DNA from: JAWKZG01 sp041396125
GTDB lineage: Bacteria; Pseudomonadota; Gammaproteobacteria; Competibacterales; Competibacteraceae
Length of the DNA stretch: 64,000 nt
Assembly (NCBI GenBank): GCA_041396125.1
Contig: JAWKZG010000012.1
Location: forward strand, 62,001-126,000
Direction of reading: 5' to 3'
Shown: piece after piece, positions 54,402 through 63,100 of the stretch
Numbering within the stretch: the first letter of the stretch is position 1
Layout of the letters: every line of letters starts with the position of its first letter
Notes under the pieces: model-generated
What the model saw: only the letters and a program-made list of their open reading frames with translations
Database searches by the model: none
Told to the model about the DNA's origin: nothing
Program-made: the position numbers and the translations under genes

Positions 54402-54948
54402 CTGTCAGCAAACGCAGATCCACGCCCAGTAATGCAGCTGCAGCCTGCCAGCGTTTGCTGGCAGGGGTGGCGAAAATTACAGCGGGATCGGCGGGCCCTG
54501 ACAACCAGGCATTATCAGCCATTTCCTGTTCCAGCTGGCCCGGTCCCCAACCCGCATAACCAAGCGCTACCAGCATTTGGTCAGGGCCTTCATCCTGCGC
54601 CAGAGCACGTAAAATATCACTGGAGGTCGTCAGGCCGATATCGTCCGTGATGTGCAGGGTGGATTCCCAGTCGTGCAGTGGGGTATGCAGTACGAAGCCT
54701 TGCTGGGGCTGCACCGGGCCCCCGGAATAGACCGTCAGATTATTTAATTCTGCAGACGCGGGGGATGGTAACTGGATGTGCTCAAGCAACTCGGCCAGCG
54801 TCAACTCCAGTGGCCGGTTGATCACAATGCCTAGCGCTCCGCTTGCATCATGGCTGCATAAATAGGTAACGGTGCGGGCAAAGTTCGGATCGTTCAAGCT
54901 GGGCATGGCGATCAGGAACTGATTACCAAGATAAGTTGATTCAGTCAT
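54382..54948 (-). CDS. yqgE: YqgE/AlgH family protein (UPF0301)
   Basis: 188 residues. YLGNQFLIAMPSLNDPNF, GALGIVINRPLELTLAELL and VYSGGPVQPQQGFVLH are diagnostic. Function is unsettled; AlgH in Pseudomonas was linked to alginate regulation. First of yqgE-ruvX-pyrR-pyrB-pyrC'; a 146-bp gap from tonB may hold its promoter. Confidence 0.95.
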   Translation of the reverse strand: MTESTYLGNQFLIAMPSLNDPNFARTVTYLCSHDASGALGIVINRPLELTLAELLEHIQLPSPASAELNNLTVYSGGPVQPQQGFVLHTPLHDWESTLHITDDIGLTTSSDILRALAQDEGPDQMLVALGYAGWGPGQLEQEMADNAWLSGPADPAVIFATPASKRWQAAAALLGVDLRLLTGDAGHA

Positions 54949-55094
54949 TGGTTTAGCCAGTTAGCAGAGCTAGATAAACCTGGGGTTTAGTTTGCCGCTC
55001 TGATGAAGTGTCGTCTTGCTCTCAAGCTTTCGGAAGCGCGTATGGGCAACCTGGGTTGCATGCTCAGCATTAATACGCTGTTAAAATCGTGCTA

Positions 55095-55904
55095 TCAATA
55101 ATCACTACGCAGCTGTCTGCTCTTATCAAATTCCCAGGTGCGCACAATGTGCAGTATATCGTATCGCTGTCGTAAAGACTCCGGAAAAGGTTCAAAGGGC
55201 GCTGCCAGCATGACGATGCGCCGGGCGGCATTATCCAGCAGCACAGAGCCAGAGGATCGCAGCAGAGTGATGCTGAGCAGTGTGCCATCAGAGCGCACGG
55301 CAACGTCCAGTGTAAGCTGACCGGTCAAGCCTTGCGCTTTGGCCTCGGGCGGCATGTACTGATTACCCAGACTTTGTATCTGAAGACGCCATTTTTCGGC
55401 GTAAAAACCTTCCAGTGTCGTTTTGTCATCAGCCGCTATGGTTTTGCTGCGCCGGCTGGGGCGGGATGCACCAGGGCTCCGGGCCAGCCGGTTTGCCTGA
55501 TCAGTTTGCTGCTCGGTTTGCCGTTCGGTTTGCTGGGGCGCGCCCGGTGCGGTGGTTTCAGTGTTCTGCTGGACAGTACGCTCGCCACTGCTCAGGTCCG
55601 CAGCCGGGCCCGGTACATGGAGGCGCCGTTCGGCGTCAGTGGAGCCTGCCGCTGCTGCCGTACCTGGATTGCCGGCCGCACTGGCACGGGCTGCCGCTGC
55701 CGGTAGCGCTGCACCCGCCAGAATATCCTGCTCCTCGCCACCATGCTGTTGCAGCAACGCGAGATTGAGGCTGAAGACGGGTTGCGGTGGCGGCGGTGAA
55801 TACAAGCGAAAACCGATAGCCAGAAAGGCCGTTATATGCACAGCAATTGCCAGCATTACCGCCCAGGTAAGGCGCTGGCGATCAGTTAATGGTGCGTAGC
55901 CCAT
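55095..55904 (-). CDS. tonB: TonB-like energy transducer
   Basis: 269 residues. N-terminal membrane anchor (about 13-32, AVMLAIAVHITAFLAIGF), a long Ala/Gly/Gln-rich spacer with QTERQTEQQTDQ (about 95-150), and a C-terminal TonB domain (about 180-260) with MPPEAKAQGLTGQLTLDV and RSSGSVLLDNAARR. No ExbB/ExbD is beside it. The spacer is not the Pro/Lys-rich type of E. coli TonB. This TonB-family gene between gshB and yqgE matches the tonB3-type locus of Pseudomonas, which is tied to twitching motility rather than iron uptake; that link is inferred from context. Confidence 0.88.
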   Translation of the reverse strand: MGYAPLTDRQRLTWAVMLAIAVHITAFLAIGFRLYSPPPPQPVFSLNLALLQQHGGEEQDILAGAALPAAAARASAAGNPGTAAAAGSTDAERRLHVPGPAADLSSGERTVQQNTETTAPGAPQQTERQTEQQTDQANRLARSPGASRPSRRSKTIAADDKTTLEGFYAEKWRLQIQSLGNQYMPPEAKAQGLTGQLTLDVAVRSDGTLLSITLLRSSGSVLLDNAARRIVMLAAPFEPFPESLRQRYDILHIVRTWEFDKSRQLRSDY

Positions 55905-55928
55905 GGTATCTGTTCCGCCGGTGCCTGC

Positions 55929-56882
55929 TTAGGTGATTGCTCGCTTGCGCTCAATAGCATTCATCAGATCGGTACCGATATCGAGTTTGTACTGGGCATC
56001 CAGTTCGCGCATGCAGGTCGGACTGGTTACATTGATCTCGGTGAGATAATCGCCGATAACATCCAGACCAACTAACAGCAGACCCATATCACGCAGGTGC
56101 GGGCCCACCTGTGCACAGATCCAGCGATCGCGTTCGGAAAGCTCCACACCAACACCGGTACCGCCAGCTGCCAGATTGGCCCGCGTTTCGCCGTCGGTAG
56201 GCATCCGGGCCAGGGCATAAGGGACTGGCTCGCCATCGATGAGCAGAATGCGCTTATCGCCATTTTTGATTTCGGGCAGATAACGCTGTGCAATGATGAT
56301 ATGGCGACCGTGATCGGTCAGGGTTTCCAGCACAACATTGATATTGGGATCATCTTTCTGCAGCCTAAAAATCCGGCTGCCTCCCATGCCTTCCGGGGGT
56401 TTGACGATAACATCGCCATGTTCGGCAATAAATGCTTTCAGTTGCTGGTGCTGATAACTGAACAAGGATGGCGGGCTGCATTGCGGAAATACTGCGGTGA
56501 ACAGTTTTTCATTGACATCGCGCAGTGCCTGCGGACGATTGACCACCAGTACGCCGCGTTCTTCGGCGCGTTCCAGCAAATAAGTGGTATAGATGTAATC
56601 CATATCAAAGGGCGGGTCTTTGCGCATCAGGATGACATCCAGCTCGTCTAGTGCTACGTTCTGCTCGCCCTGGAATTCGTACCATTGTTGTGGATCATCG
56701 GCAACACGCAAGCGCCTGCTGCGCCCGTAACTGCGCCCGTCGCGTAGATAAAGGTCACGCTGTTCAAAATAGTATAAAGGCCAGTTTTTCTTTTGTGCGG
56801 CCAGCAGCATGGCGAGCGTTGTATCTTTTTTTACTGTGATGGTGTCAATCGGGTCCATCACTACACCAATTTTTAGGGTCAT
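55929..56882 (-). CDS. gshB: Glutathione synthetase
   Basis: 317 residues, ATP-grasp fold. Joins gamma-glutamylcysteine and glycine. N-terminal MDPIDTITVKKDTTLAML, ATP-binding KPPEGMGGSRIF and C-terminal DVIGDYLTEINVTSPTC are intact. It starts about 310 bp from divergent pilG; a loose TTACGC/TATATT pair upstream is the only promoter candidate. Confidence 0.97.
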   Translation of the reverse strand: MTLKIGVVMDPIDTITVKKDTTLAMLLAAQKKNWPLYYFEQRDLYLRDGRSYGRSRRLRVADDPQQWYEFQGEQNVALDELDVILMRKDPPFDMDYIYTTYLLERAEERGVLVVNRPQALRDVNEKLFTAVFPQCSPPSLFSYQHQQLKAFIAEHGDVIVKPPEGMGGSRIFRLQKDDPNINVVLETLTDHGRHIIIAQRYLPEIKNGDKRILLIDGEPVPYALARMPTDGETRANLAAGGTGVGVELSERDRWICAQVGPHLRDMGLLLVGLDVIGDYLTEINVTSPTCMRELDAQYKLDIGTDLMNAIERKRAIT

Positions 56883-57043
56883 CAGATAGATACCAGAGTC
56901 AGTGTGGGGTTTTTCGGGGTTGATTTTGTGAATTTGCGTAATATAGTGATTTTATATGTTAGCGTAAGTGACGCAGGTTCATTAAAATACCTGGGCACTA
57001 AGCAAAAAGTTCCCCCGCAGCCTGTGTGCAATTGTATCCCACA

Positions 57044-57055
57044 GTGACGTGTCAC
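57044..57055. promoter_or_regulatory. Small palindrome in the gshB-pilG intergenic region
   Basis: GTGAC-GT-GTCAC. The 56883-57192 gap holds this repeat, AT-rich sequence near gshB and a weak TTATAC at 57134-57139 on the pilG side. No gene, riboswitch or sigma-54 site was seen in it. Confidence 0.25.
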
Positions 57056-57192
57056 GATACGAAACGGAAACGGACGTGACAACAACCCTTTCTGAGGTAT
57101 TTCTGTGGAAAGTGGGCGCAGCCGGCTCAGGATTTTATACACATTGCCGATAAACGGGGTATTTAGCATTTGGCAATTGCCCTGCGGGGCGA

Positions 57193-57630
57193 TTGGATCG
57201 CGTTCTGGAGCAGCAATCTAGCGTGGATAAAACAATTAAAGTTATGGTTGTCGATGATAGTGCAACCATAAGACGCACGGCGGAATCGCTGTTAAGCCGG
57301 GAAGGATATACAGTGATCACTGCTGATGATGGTTTTGAAGCATTGCCTAAGATTGTCGAGCAACATCCCGATATAATCTTCCTGGATATTATGATGCCTC
57401 GCCTGGATGGATATCAAGCGTGCTCGGTAATCAAACACAACACGACGTACAAGAACATACCCGTTGTTCTGTTATCGAGCAAAGATGGGGTCTTTGACAA
57501 AGCGCGCGGTAAATTAGTCGGATCTGAGCAGTTTATTACTAAACCGTTTACTAAAGAAGACTTGCTGGATGCAATCGCCCACTATGTCCCCAGCTCCGCC
57601 GACAAGCCTGGCGGTAGCGGGAACTCGTAG
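57193..57630 (+). CDS. pilG: PilG response regulator
   Basis: 145 residues from a TTG with GGGG 5 nt upstream; a GTG at 57223 is an equally possible start. Receiver domain: VMVVDDSATIRRTAESLL, phospho-Asp in IIFLDIMMPRLDGYQ and Lys in ITKPFTKED. PilG, with PilH, is a CheY-like output of the Pil-Chp system that controls twitching and type IV pilus extension. First of pilG-pilH-pilI-pilJ-chpA. Confidence 0.93.
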   Translation: MDRVLEQQSSVDKTIKVMVVDDSATIRRTAESLLSREGYTVITADDGFEALPKIVEQHPDIIFLDIMMPRLDGYQACSVIKHNTTYKNIPVVLLSSKDGVFDKARGKLVGSEQFITKPFTKEDLLDAIAHYVPSSADKPGGSGNS

Positions 57631-57731
57631 CGTAATTTGCCCCTATGTTTTTGTCATGGAATCCACAAACTTGGGCACAGAGTGCGCATAATAGGTCGAA
57701 CGACAGCAGCAAAGAGATGTGCTAAATAGTT

Positions 57732-58097
57732 ATGGCGCGAATACTGATCATTGATGATTCTCCCACCGAAGTTATTGCTTTTACACGTATGCTGAGTGCC
57801 TTGGGGCATGAAATTTTCAGCGCGAATAATGCTGAGGAAGGCTTGCTGAAAGCGAATGACTTGAAGCCGGATCTAATACTTATGGACGTGGTGATGCCTG
57901 GAATGAACGGGTTTCAGGCAACTCGGCGTCTCACCAAAAGCCCTGCAACCGCTCATATTCCTATCATCATGATCACAACCAAAGATCAGGAGACTGATCG
58001 TATTTGGGGGTTGCGCCAGGGCGCTCGGGATTATGTTGTTAAACCGCCGGAACCGGCTGAGTTTATAGCCAAAATTACCGAGGTTCTAGGGGGATAA
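57732..58097 (+). CDS. pilH: PilH response regulator
   Basis: 121 residues, a single receiver domain: ILIIDDSPTEVIAF, phospho-Asp in LILMDVVMPGMNGFQ and Lys in YVVKPPEPAEF. The GLRQGARDYVVKP segment is typical of PilH. Ends one base before pilI. Confidence 0.95.
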   Translation: MARILIIDDSPTEVIAFTRMLSALGHEIFSANNAEEGLLKANDLKPDLILMDVVMPGMNGFQATRRLTKSPATAHIPIIMITTKDQETDRIWGLRQGARDYVVKPPEPAEFIAKITEVLGG

Positions 58098-58098
58098 C

Positions 58099-58644
58099 GT
58101 GAGCAGTACGCAAGCACAACCTTTTGATCTGCTGCTGGAACTGGAACAGCGCTATCGTCGTCGTGGTGAAGGCGGAGGTGATGCCCAGCAAAGCGGTGAG
58201 GTGATCGCTGGGCGGTTGGTATTGCGTTGTGGTCCCTGGTTTCTCAGCCTGACCATGGATCAAGTGGCTGAAATCATGCCGCTGCCGCGTTACACCCGAG
58301 TGCCTGGTGTGCGTGCCTGGCTACTGGGGATTGCCAATTTGCGTGGCCGGGTTATCACGGTGGTCGATCTGGGACATTTTTTACGTGGCGAAGCCAGTCG
58401 GCGAACCGCTGCCAGCCGGATTATCGTTGCCGAGTCGGAAGAGTGGCGTTATGGCCTGTTGGTCGATGAGGTTATCGGTCTGCGTCATTTTAGCGACGAT
58501 GCAGTAAAACCTCCCGGTCCGGCGCTTGATTCTGTGGTTCGCCCTTATGTGATGGCGGTATTGCAGGGTGAAGGAAAAGAATGGCTGGCTTTTAATATTA
58601 ACACTTTATTAAAGAACGAGAAGTTTTTAGATGCATCGGTGTAG
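58099..58644 (+). CDS. pilI: PilI CheW-like coupling protein
   Basis: 181 residues, CheW fold, with PRYTRVPGVRAWLLGIANLR and VITVVDLGHFL. Couples PilJ to ChpA. Start GTG at 58099. A 95-bp gap to pilJ contains a 20-codon open frame (58685-58747). Confidence 0.93.
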   Translation: MSSTQAQPFDLLLELEQRYRRRGEGGGDAQQSGEVIAGRLVLRCGPWFLSLTMDQVAEIMPLPRYTRVPGVRAWLLGIANLRGRVITVVDLGHFLRGEASRRTAASRIIVAESEEWRYGLLVDEVIGLRHFSDDAVKPPGPALDSVVRPYVMAVLQGEGKEWLAFNINTLLKNEKFLDASV

Positions 58645-58739
58645 CGTGAGTGTGAAAACCTGTTTTGGCTACAAGGTAGAACGTATGGCCGCGGATAATG
58701 CGTCAAACAAGGCGAACGACGATGGAAAGGCAGACAACA

Positions 58740-60077
58740 ATGACTAGACGGCTGGCGACACGACATGAGGCAATGCGCGGTACGGCCTTGTTAAACTTTA
58801 TTATGGTAGCGCTATTGGTTGTTACCATCGTATTTATCGGTATTCTCTATTACCTGGCTGATGCTTCGTTGGTGCAGCAGCTTGGTGATACTGCCAGCCA
58901 TTCTGTGGAGTTTGTCGGGCTTGCTTTAGATACTCGACTGATCTACGTGCTCACGGCCTTTGCCTTGATCGTTTTGCTTTTGCTACTGGCGCGCCAGCAG
59001 CGCACTATCAATGTGCGTTTGCAAGGCAACCAGTCACAGATGCTGGAAACTGAAGAACAAAACCGACGCAATCAGGAAGCCATCCTGCGCCTCCTGGACG
59101 AGATGGGCGATCTGGCCGAAGGTGATCTGACCGTGCAGGCCAGCGTTACCGAGGATATTACGGGGGCTATTGCCGACTCTATCAATTACGCTATTGAGGC
59201 GCTGCGAGATCTGGTTTCCACTATCAATAAAACATCCGTCAGCATTGCAGCGGCAGCCCAGGAAACCCGTATGGTAACCGAGCAATTGGCAGCGGCGAGC
59301 GAAAACCAGGCCAATCAGATAGACAATTCCAGCAAAACCGTGTTGCAGATGGCCAACTCGATGGATGACGTATCCCGCAAAATGGCCTCGTCCGCCGAAG
59401 TCGCTGAAAAATCTGTAAGCATTGCACACGAAGGTGCTCAACGGGTGCGGCGAACGATACAAGGGATGGATGTAATACGTGAACACATCCAGGAAACCTC
59501 GAAACGCATCAAGCGGCTGGGTGAAAGCTCTCAGGAGATAGGTGATATCGTAGCCTTGATAAATGATATCGCGGATCAAACCAATATCCTGGCTCTGAAC
59601 GCCGCCATTCAGGCTTCTGCTGCCGGGGAAGCCGGGCGCGGTTTTGCGGTGGTTGCTGACGAAATACAACGACTGGCCGAACGTTCCGGTAGCGCGACCA
59701 AGCGTATTGAAACCCTGGTAAAAACCATCCAGGCTGACACCAACGAGGCCGTTATCTCGATGGAAAAAAGCACCTCCGAGGTGGTGAACGGGGCCGGCCT
59801 GGCCGAGAAAGCCGGTGAAGCGCTGCAGGAAATCGAATCGGTCTCCGCCCGCCTGGCCGAGTTGATCAGTTCTATTTCCGGTGCTGCGGCCCAGGTCACC
59901 GACATGACCTCCAAAGTGTCCACGGCCATGATTTCGATTAATGAAATCACCGGACAGACTTCACAAAGTACTGTAATTACAGCGGCATCCGTAGCGAAGC
60001 TGGATCAGCTGGCGCAGGAGTTGCGTCAGTCCGTAGCAGGCTTCCGGTTACCGGATCAAGCTGACGGCTTGATCTGA
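58740..60077 (+). CDS. pilJ: PilJ-like chemoreceptor with almost no periplasmic domain
   Basis: 445 residues from the ATG at 58740 (GGAAAGG about 10 nt upstream); in-frame ATGs at 58698 and 58722 are alternatives. Two membrane segments (about 16-39 and 65-84) are separated by only about 25 residues, while P. aeruginosa PilJ (around 680 residues) has a large periplasmic sensor there. The cytoplasmic signalling domain is intact, with DQTNILALNAAIQAS at the tip and GRGFAVVADEIQRLAERS. It either senses membrane or cytoplasmic cues or has lost its sensor. An out-of-frame 20-codon ORF from 58685 (AAGGT upstream) ends within its start. Confidence 0.88.
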   Translation: MTRRLATRHEAMRGTALLNFIMVALLVVTIVFIGILYYLADASLVQQLGDTASHSVEFVGLALDTRLIYVLTAFALIVLLLLLARQQRTINVRLQGNQSQMLETEEQNRRNQEAILRLLDEMGDLAEGDLTVQASVTEDITGAIADSINYAIEALRDLVSTINKTSVSIAAAAQETRMVTEQLAAASENQANQIDNSSKTVLQMANSMDDVSRKMASSAEVAEKSVSIAHEGAQRVRRTIQGMDVIREHIQETSKRIKRLGESSQEIGDIVALINDIADQTNILALNAAIQASAAGEAGRGFAVVADEIQRLAERSGSATKRIETLVKTIQADTNEAVISMEKSTSEVVNGAGLAEKAGEALQEIESVSARLAELISSISGAAAQVTDMTSKVSTAMISINEITGQTSQSTVITAASVAKLDQLAQELRQSVAGFRLPDQADGLI

Positions 60078-60123
60078 CGGCAGGGTTCATCCGGGCCGGA
60101 CTGCGCACGAGTAGATCAAACTG

Positions 60124-63100
60124 ATGCCTGCCTATAAAGTCCAGTCGCCCTTAAGAATGCTGCAAGAGCCGACAGAGTTGGTCTTGCTGGCTTTACAGCG
60201 TGATTTCGAGGCGTACCTGAAAACGCCAACGGACACAGATACATTACGCGCTGTAGGGCATGGTGCCTGGCAGATGCATGGCATTTTTGTCATGCTGGAG
60301 CAACCGCAGGCCGCCTCGTTAATGCGCGAAATATGGATGCTGGCGCAGCGTTTGGCAGACAGCGCCGTAAGCGATGTGCGGCGGGTGCGCCAGGTGTTGA
60401 GCGAGGTGTTGCTGCAGGCCCCGCGTTATTTTGAATGGTTGCAGCGCGAAGGTGACAAGCCGTATTTTGACTTGTTGCCCCTGATTGAGCAGCTTCGCGT
60501 TTTACGTCTGGGGAGGGTTGCTACCACCCGTGCACCACAGCCTCCCGCGAATCCTACCAGTGCCCTGGCAACAATCCTCGAGCTTCGCGGCAGGTTGCAG
60601 AATGCCATTTTGCGACTGCTGCATGGTGATCATCGTGGCCTGCAGCAAGCAGCTGATGTATTCGATGCCTTGCAGGGACACGAACGCGCATCGGTCTTGC
60701 AGCGTACCTGGAGTCTAGCCTCGATGGCTTGCCGGGTTGAACTGGAACAGCAGCCAGCCGGTTCGGTTCCACATTTTCACCTGCTGTTACGAGATCTGGA
60801 TCGGTTATTACGCACTCGCAACCAGTCTGCTACGAACGCCAGCGAAGCGGATGACGCACAGCTCGAACAAAGTGTGCAGACACTTTGTCAGCGGCTGGAG
60901 CAGCAGCTATCAGGCAGTGAGCTTGGCCTGCGCAAACTGGCTGATTTTCAGCATACGATGTCGGCATCGTCAGCCCGGCGCGTGCCGGAAGCCACTAATC
61001 TGCTCGATCACAAAGCACTCGTGGGTGTTACCGCCTTACTGCGTCTGGAGTTGACGGCTAATCAGGAGGCCATCGATCAGTTCGCACGCAATCCAACCGC
61101 CCTGCAATTGCTGGAAGGTGAGCCCAAACGTCTGAGCCAGGTCGCCAATACTCTGGTCATGCTGGAACTGCCGGTGCCTGAACGACTGGTGCGGGAGCAG
61201 ATTACGCAGATTGAGCAGTGGCTAAGTGGTGCCGAGGTGGCCGACGCCGAGCAATTGCTGGTCACTGCAAGCCATTTGGCAGCGGTACAGTCCTGTCTGG
61301 AAAGCTTCAGTGACCCTTCCTATAGTCGTGAATTAACCGCTGTTACGAGTCAACCGGATAAAGCGGCTGCGCTGGCTTTGCTGCAGCAGCTGGAGTTAAG
61401 GCGTGCACGGCGCTTGATTGCCCATGAAAGCGGCCGTTTTATTGACCAGATATGGCTGTTTGCCACGAATTACATGGGCAGCCATGAGACGCCGGACTGG
61501 GAAGAGATTCTCCCGGTGCTGCGGGTGGTCGGGCGTTTGTTTTTGCTGCTGGAATGCGAACGTGCGGCTGCCATCACCAAAAATTTATGTGAACTGGTCG
61601 ACGAGTCTGCGCAGGGTTATGAACCGACTGACCGGCGTCTGTTTGTTAATGGATGCGCCCAGATCGTGGTTGCTCTGGAGAGCTATCTTGGCTTGTTTGA
61701 AATCTACGATGAGCCGGATCAGCATGTGCTGGATCAGGCTGAGCAGCACCTGGCTGAATTAAACGCGTTAATGCAGCTGCAGTTAGAGCAAGGCCCGACC
61801 GTTTCCCATCGGCCTGTTGCGGAGTCTGAGCCAGCAGTAGCGGCCGGTATAGAGCAGATATCTCCGCACCATAGCGCAATCTCAGCCAGTAGCGCAGTTC
61901 CGGACGCTACACCGAACCAAAGCCTGCCTGCCATAACGCAGGCTATGTCGCCCACTCAATTCGGCTCCGGCGTATATGCCGCAGAGCAGGTAGTGTCAGA
62001 TAACGATATGTCGCATGATGATTACGATATGCTGGATGACGGCCTGGATGAGATCATTGAGGTCTTTCTGGAAGAAGCTCGCAATGAGCTCGATAATATC
62101 CGGCAACAATTACCAGTATGGCGCGAAAATCTAGCCCAGCGGGAACCTGTCAAAGAGATTCGCCGTTCCTTTCATACTTTGAAGGGGAGCGGCCGAATGG
62201 TAGGGGAAACAACGCTGGGCGATTTTGCCTGGCAGTTCGAGCATCTTCTGAATTCGATTTTGGATAGCCAGCTGGTACCCTCCGAGAGCATGGTTGAAGC
62301 TATAGCGGCAGCGGCACAGGTACTCGCACAGCGACTGGCCCAGCCAGATCCGCAAGGATTGGGCGATGCTCCGATTTTTCAGCAGCTCGGTAAGCATGCC
62401 GATGCGCTGCGGTTGGGGCATAGCAGTCAATTGCCCTTGTTACCCGAGCCTGTTGCAGAGCCTGTTGCAGAGCCTGTTGCAGAGCCTGTTGCAGAGCCCG
62501 TTGCAGAGCCCGTTGCAGAGCCCGTTGCAGAGCCCGTTGCAGAGCCCGTTGCAGAGCCAATATCCATTCCATCGCAGCCGCTAGCACCGGCACTGACCGA
62601 ATCAATCGACGTGGAAGATGAGCTGCTCGAAGCTCTACTGGAAGAAGGCAGCGAAATACTCGATGCCAGTGATACCACCCTGCAGCAGTGGCGTGAGGAA
62701 TTGGCAAACCTCGACCTGATTAATAATTTACGACGTGGCATGCATACCCTGAAAGGTGGTGCCCGTATAGCAGGTCTCACTGCAATGGGTGACCTGGCGC
62801 ATGCCATGGAATCCATACTGGACGCTGTCAGCCGCCAGGAAATCAAGGGACAAACGGTATTGGATCCCTTGCAGCGTACGCTGGACAGGCTCAGCAGTAT
62901 GCTGGGCCAATTAGGTCAGCGACAGTCCATCACGCCTGCCGACGATCTGATCCAGTTTTTGCAGCAATTACTTAACAAGGAAGCAAGCACTCATCAGGCT
63001 CAGGGCAAGCAGGAAGACGAAGCAACGGAAGCCATCCTGCTAAGCACCTTCGTGCAGGAAACCGCCACCTTGCTCGATGCCTGCGATCTGACATTACGGC

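Noticed and set aside
62366..62846. Low-complexity open frames over the chpA repeat on both strands, and a possible CRISPR array
   Set aside because: The repeats are contiguous 12-mers with no spacers and are in frame in chpA, so they are a coding tandem repeat, not CRISPR.
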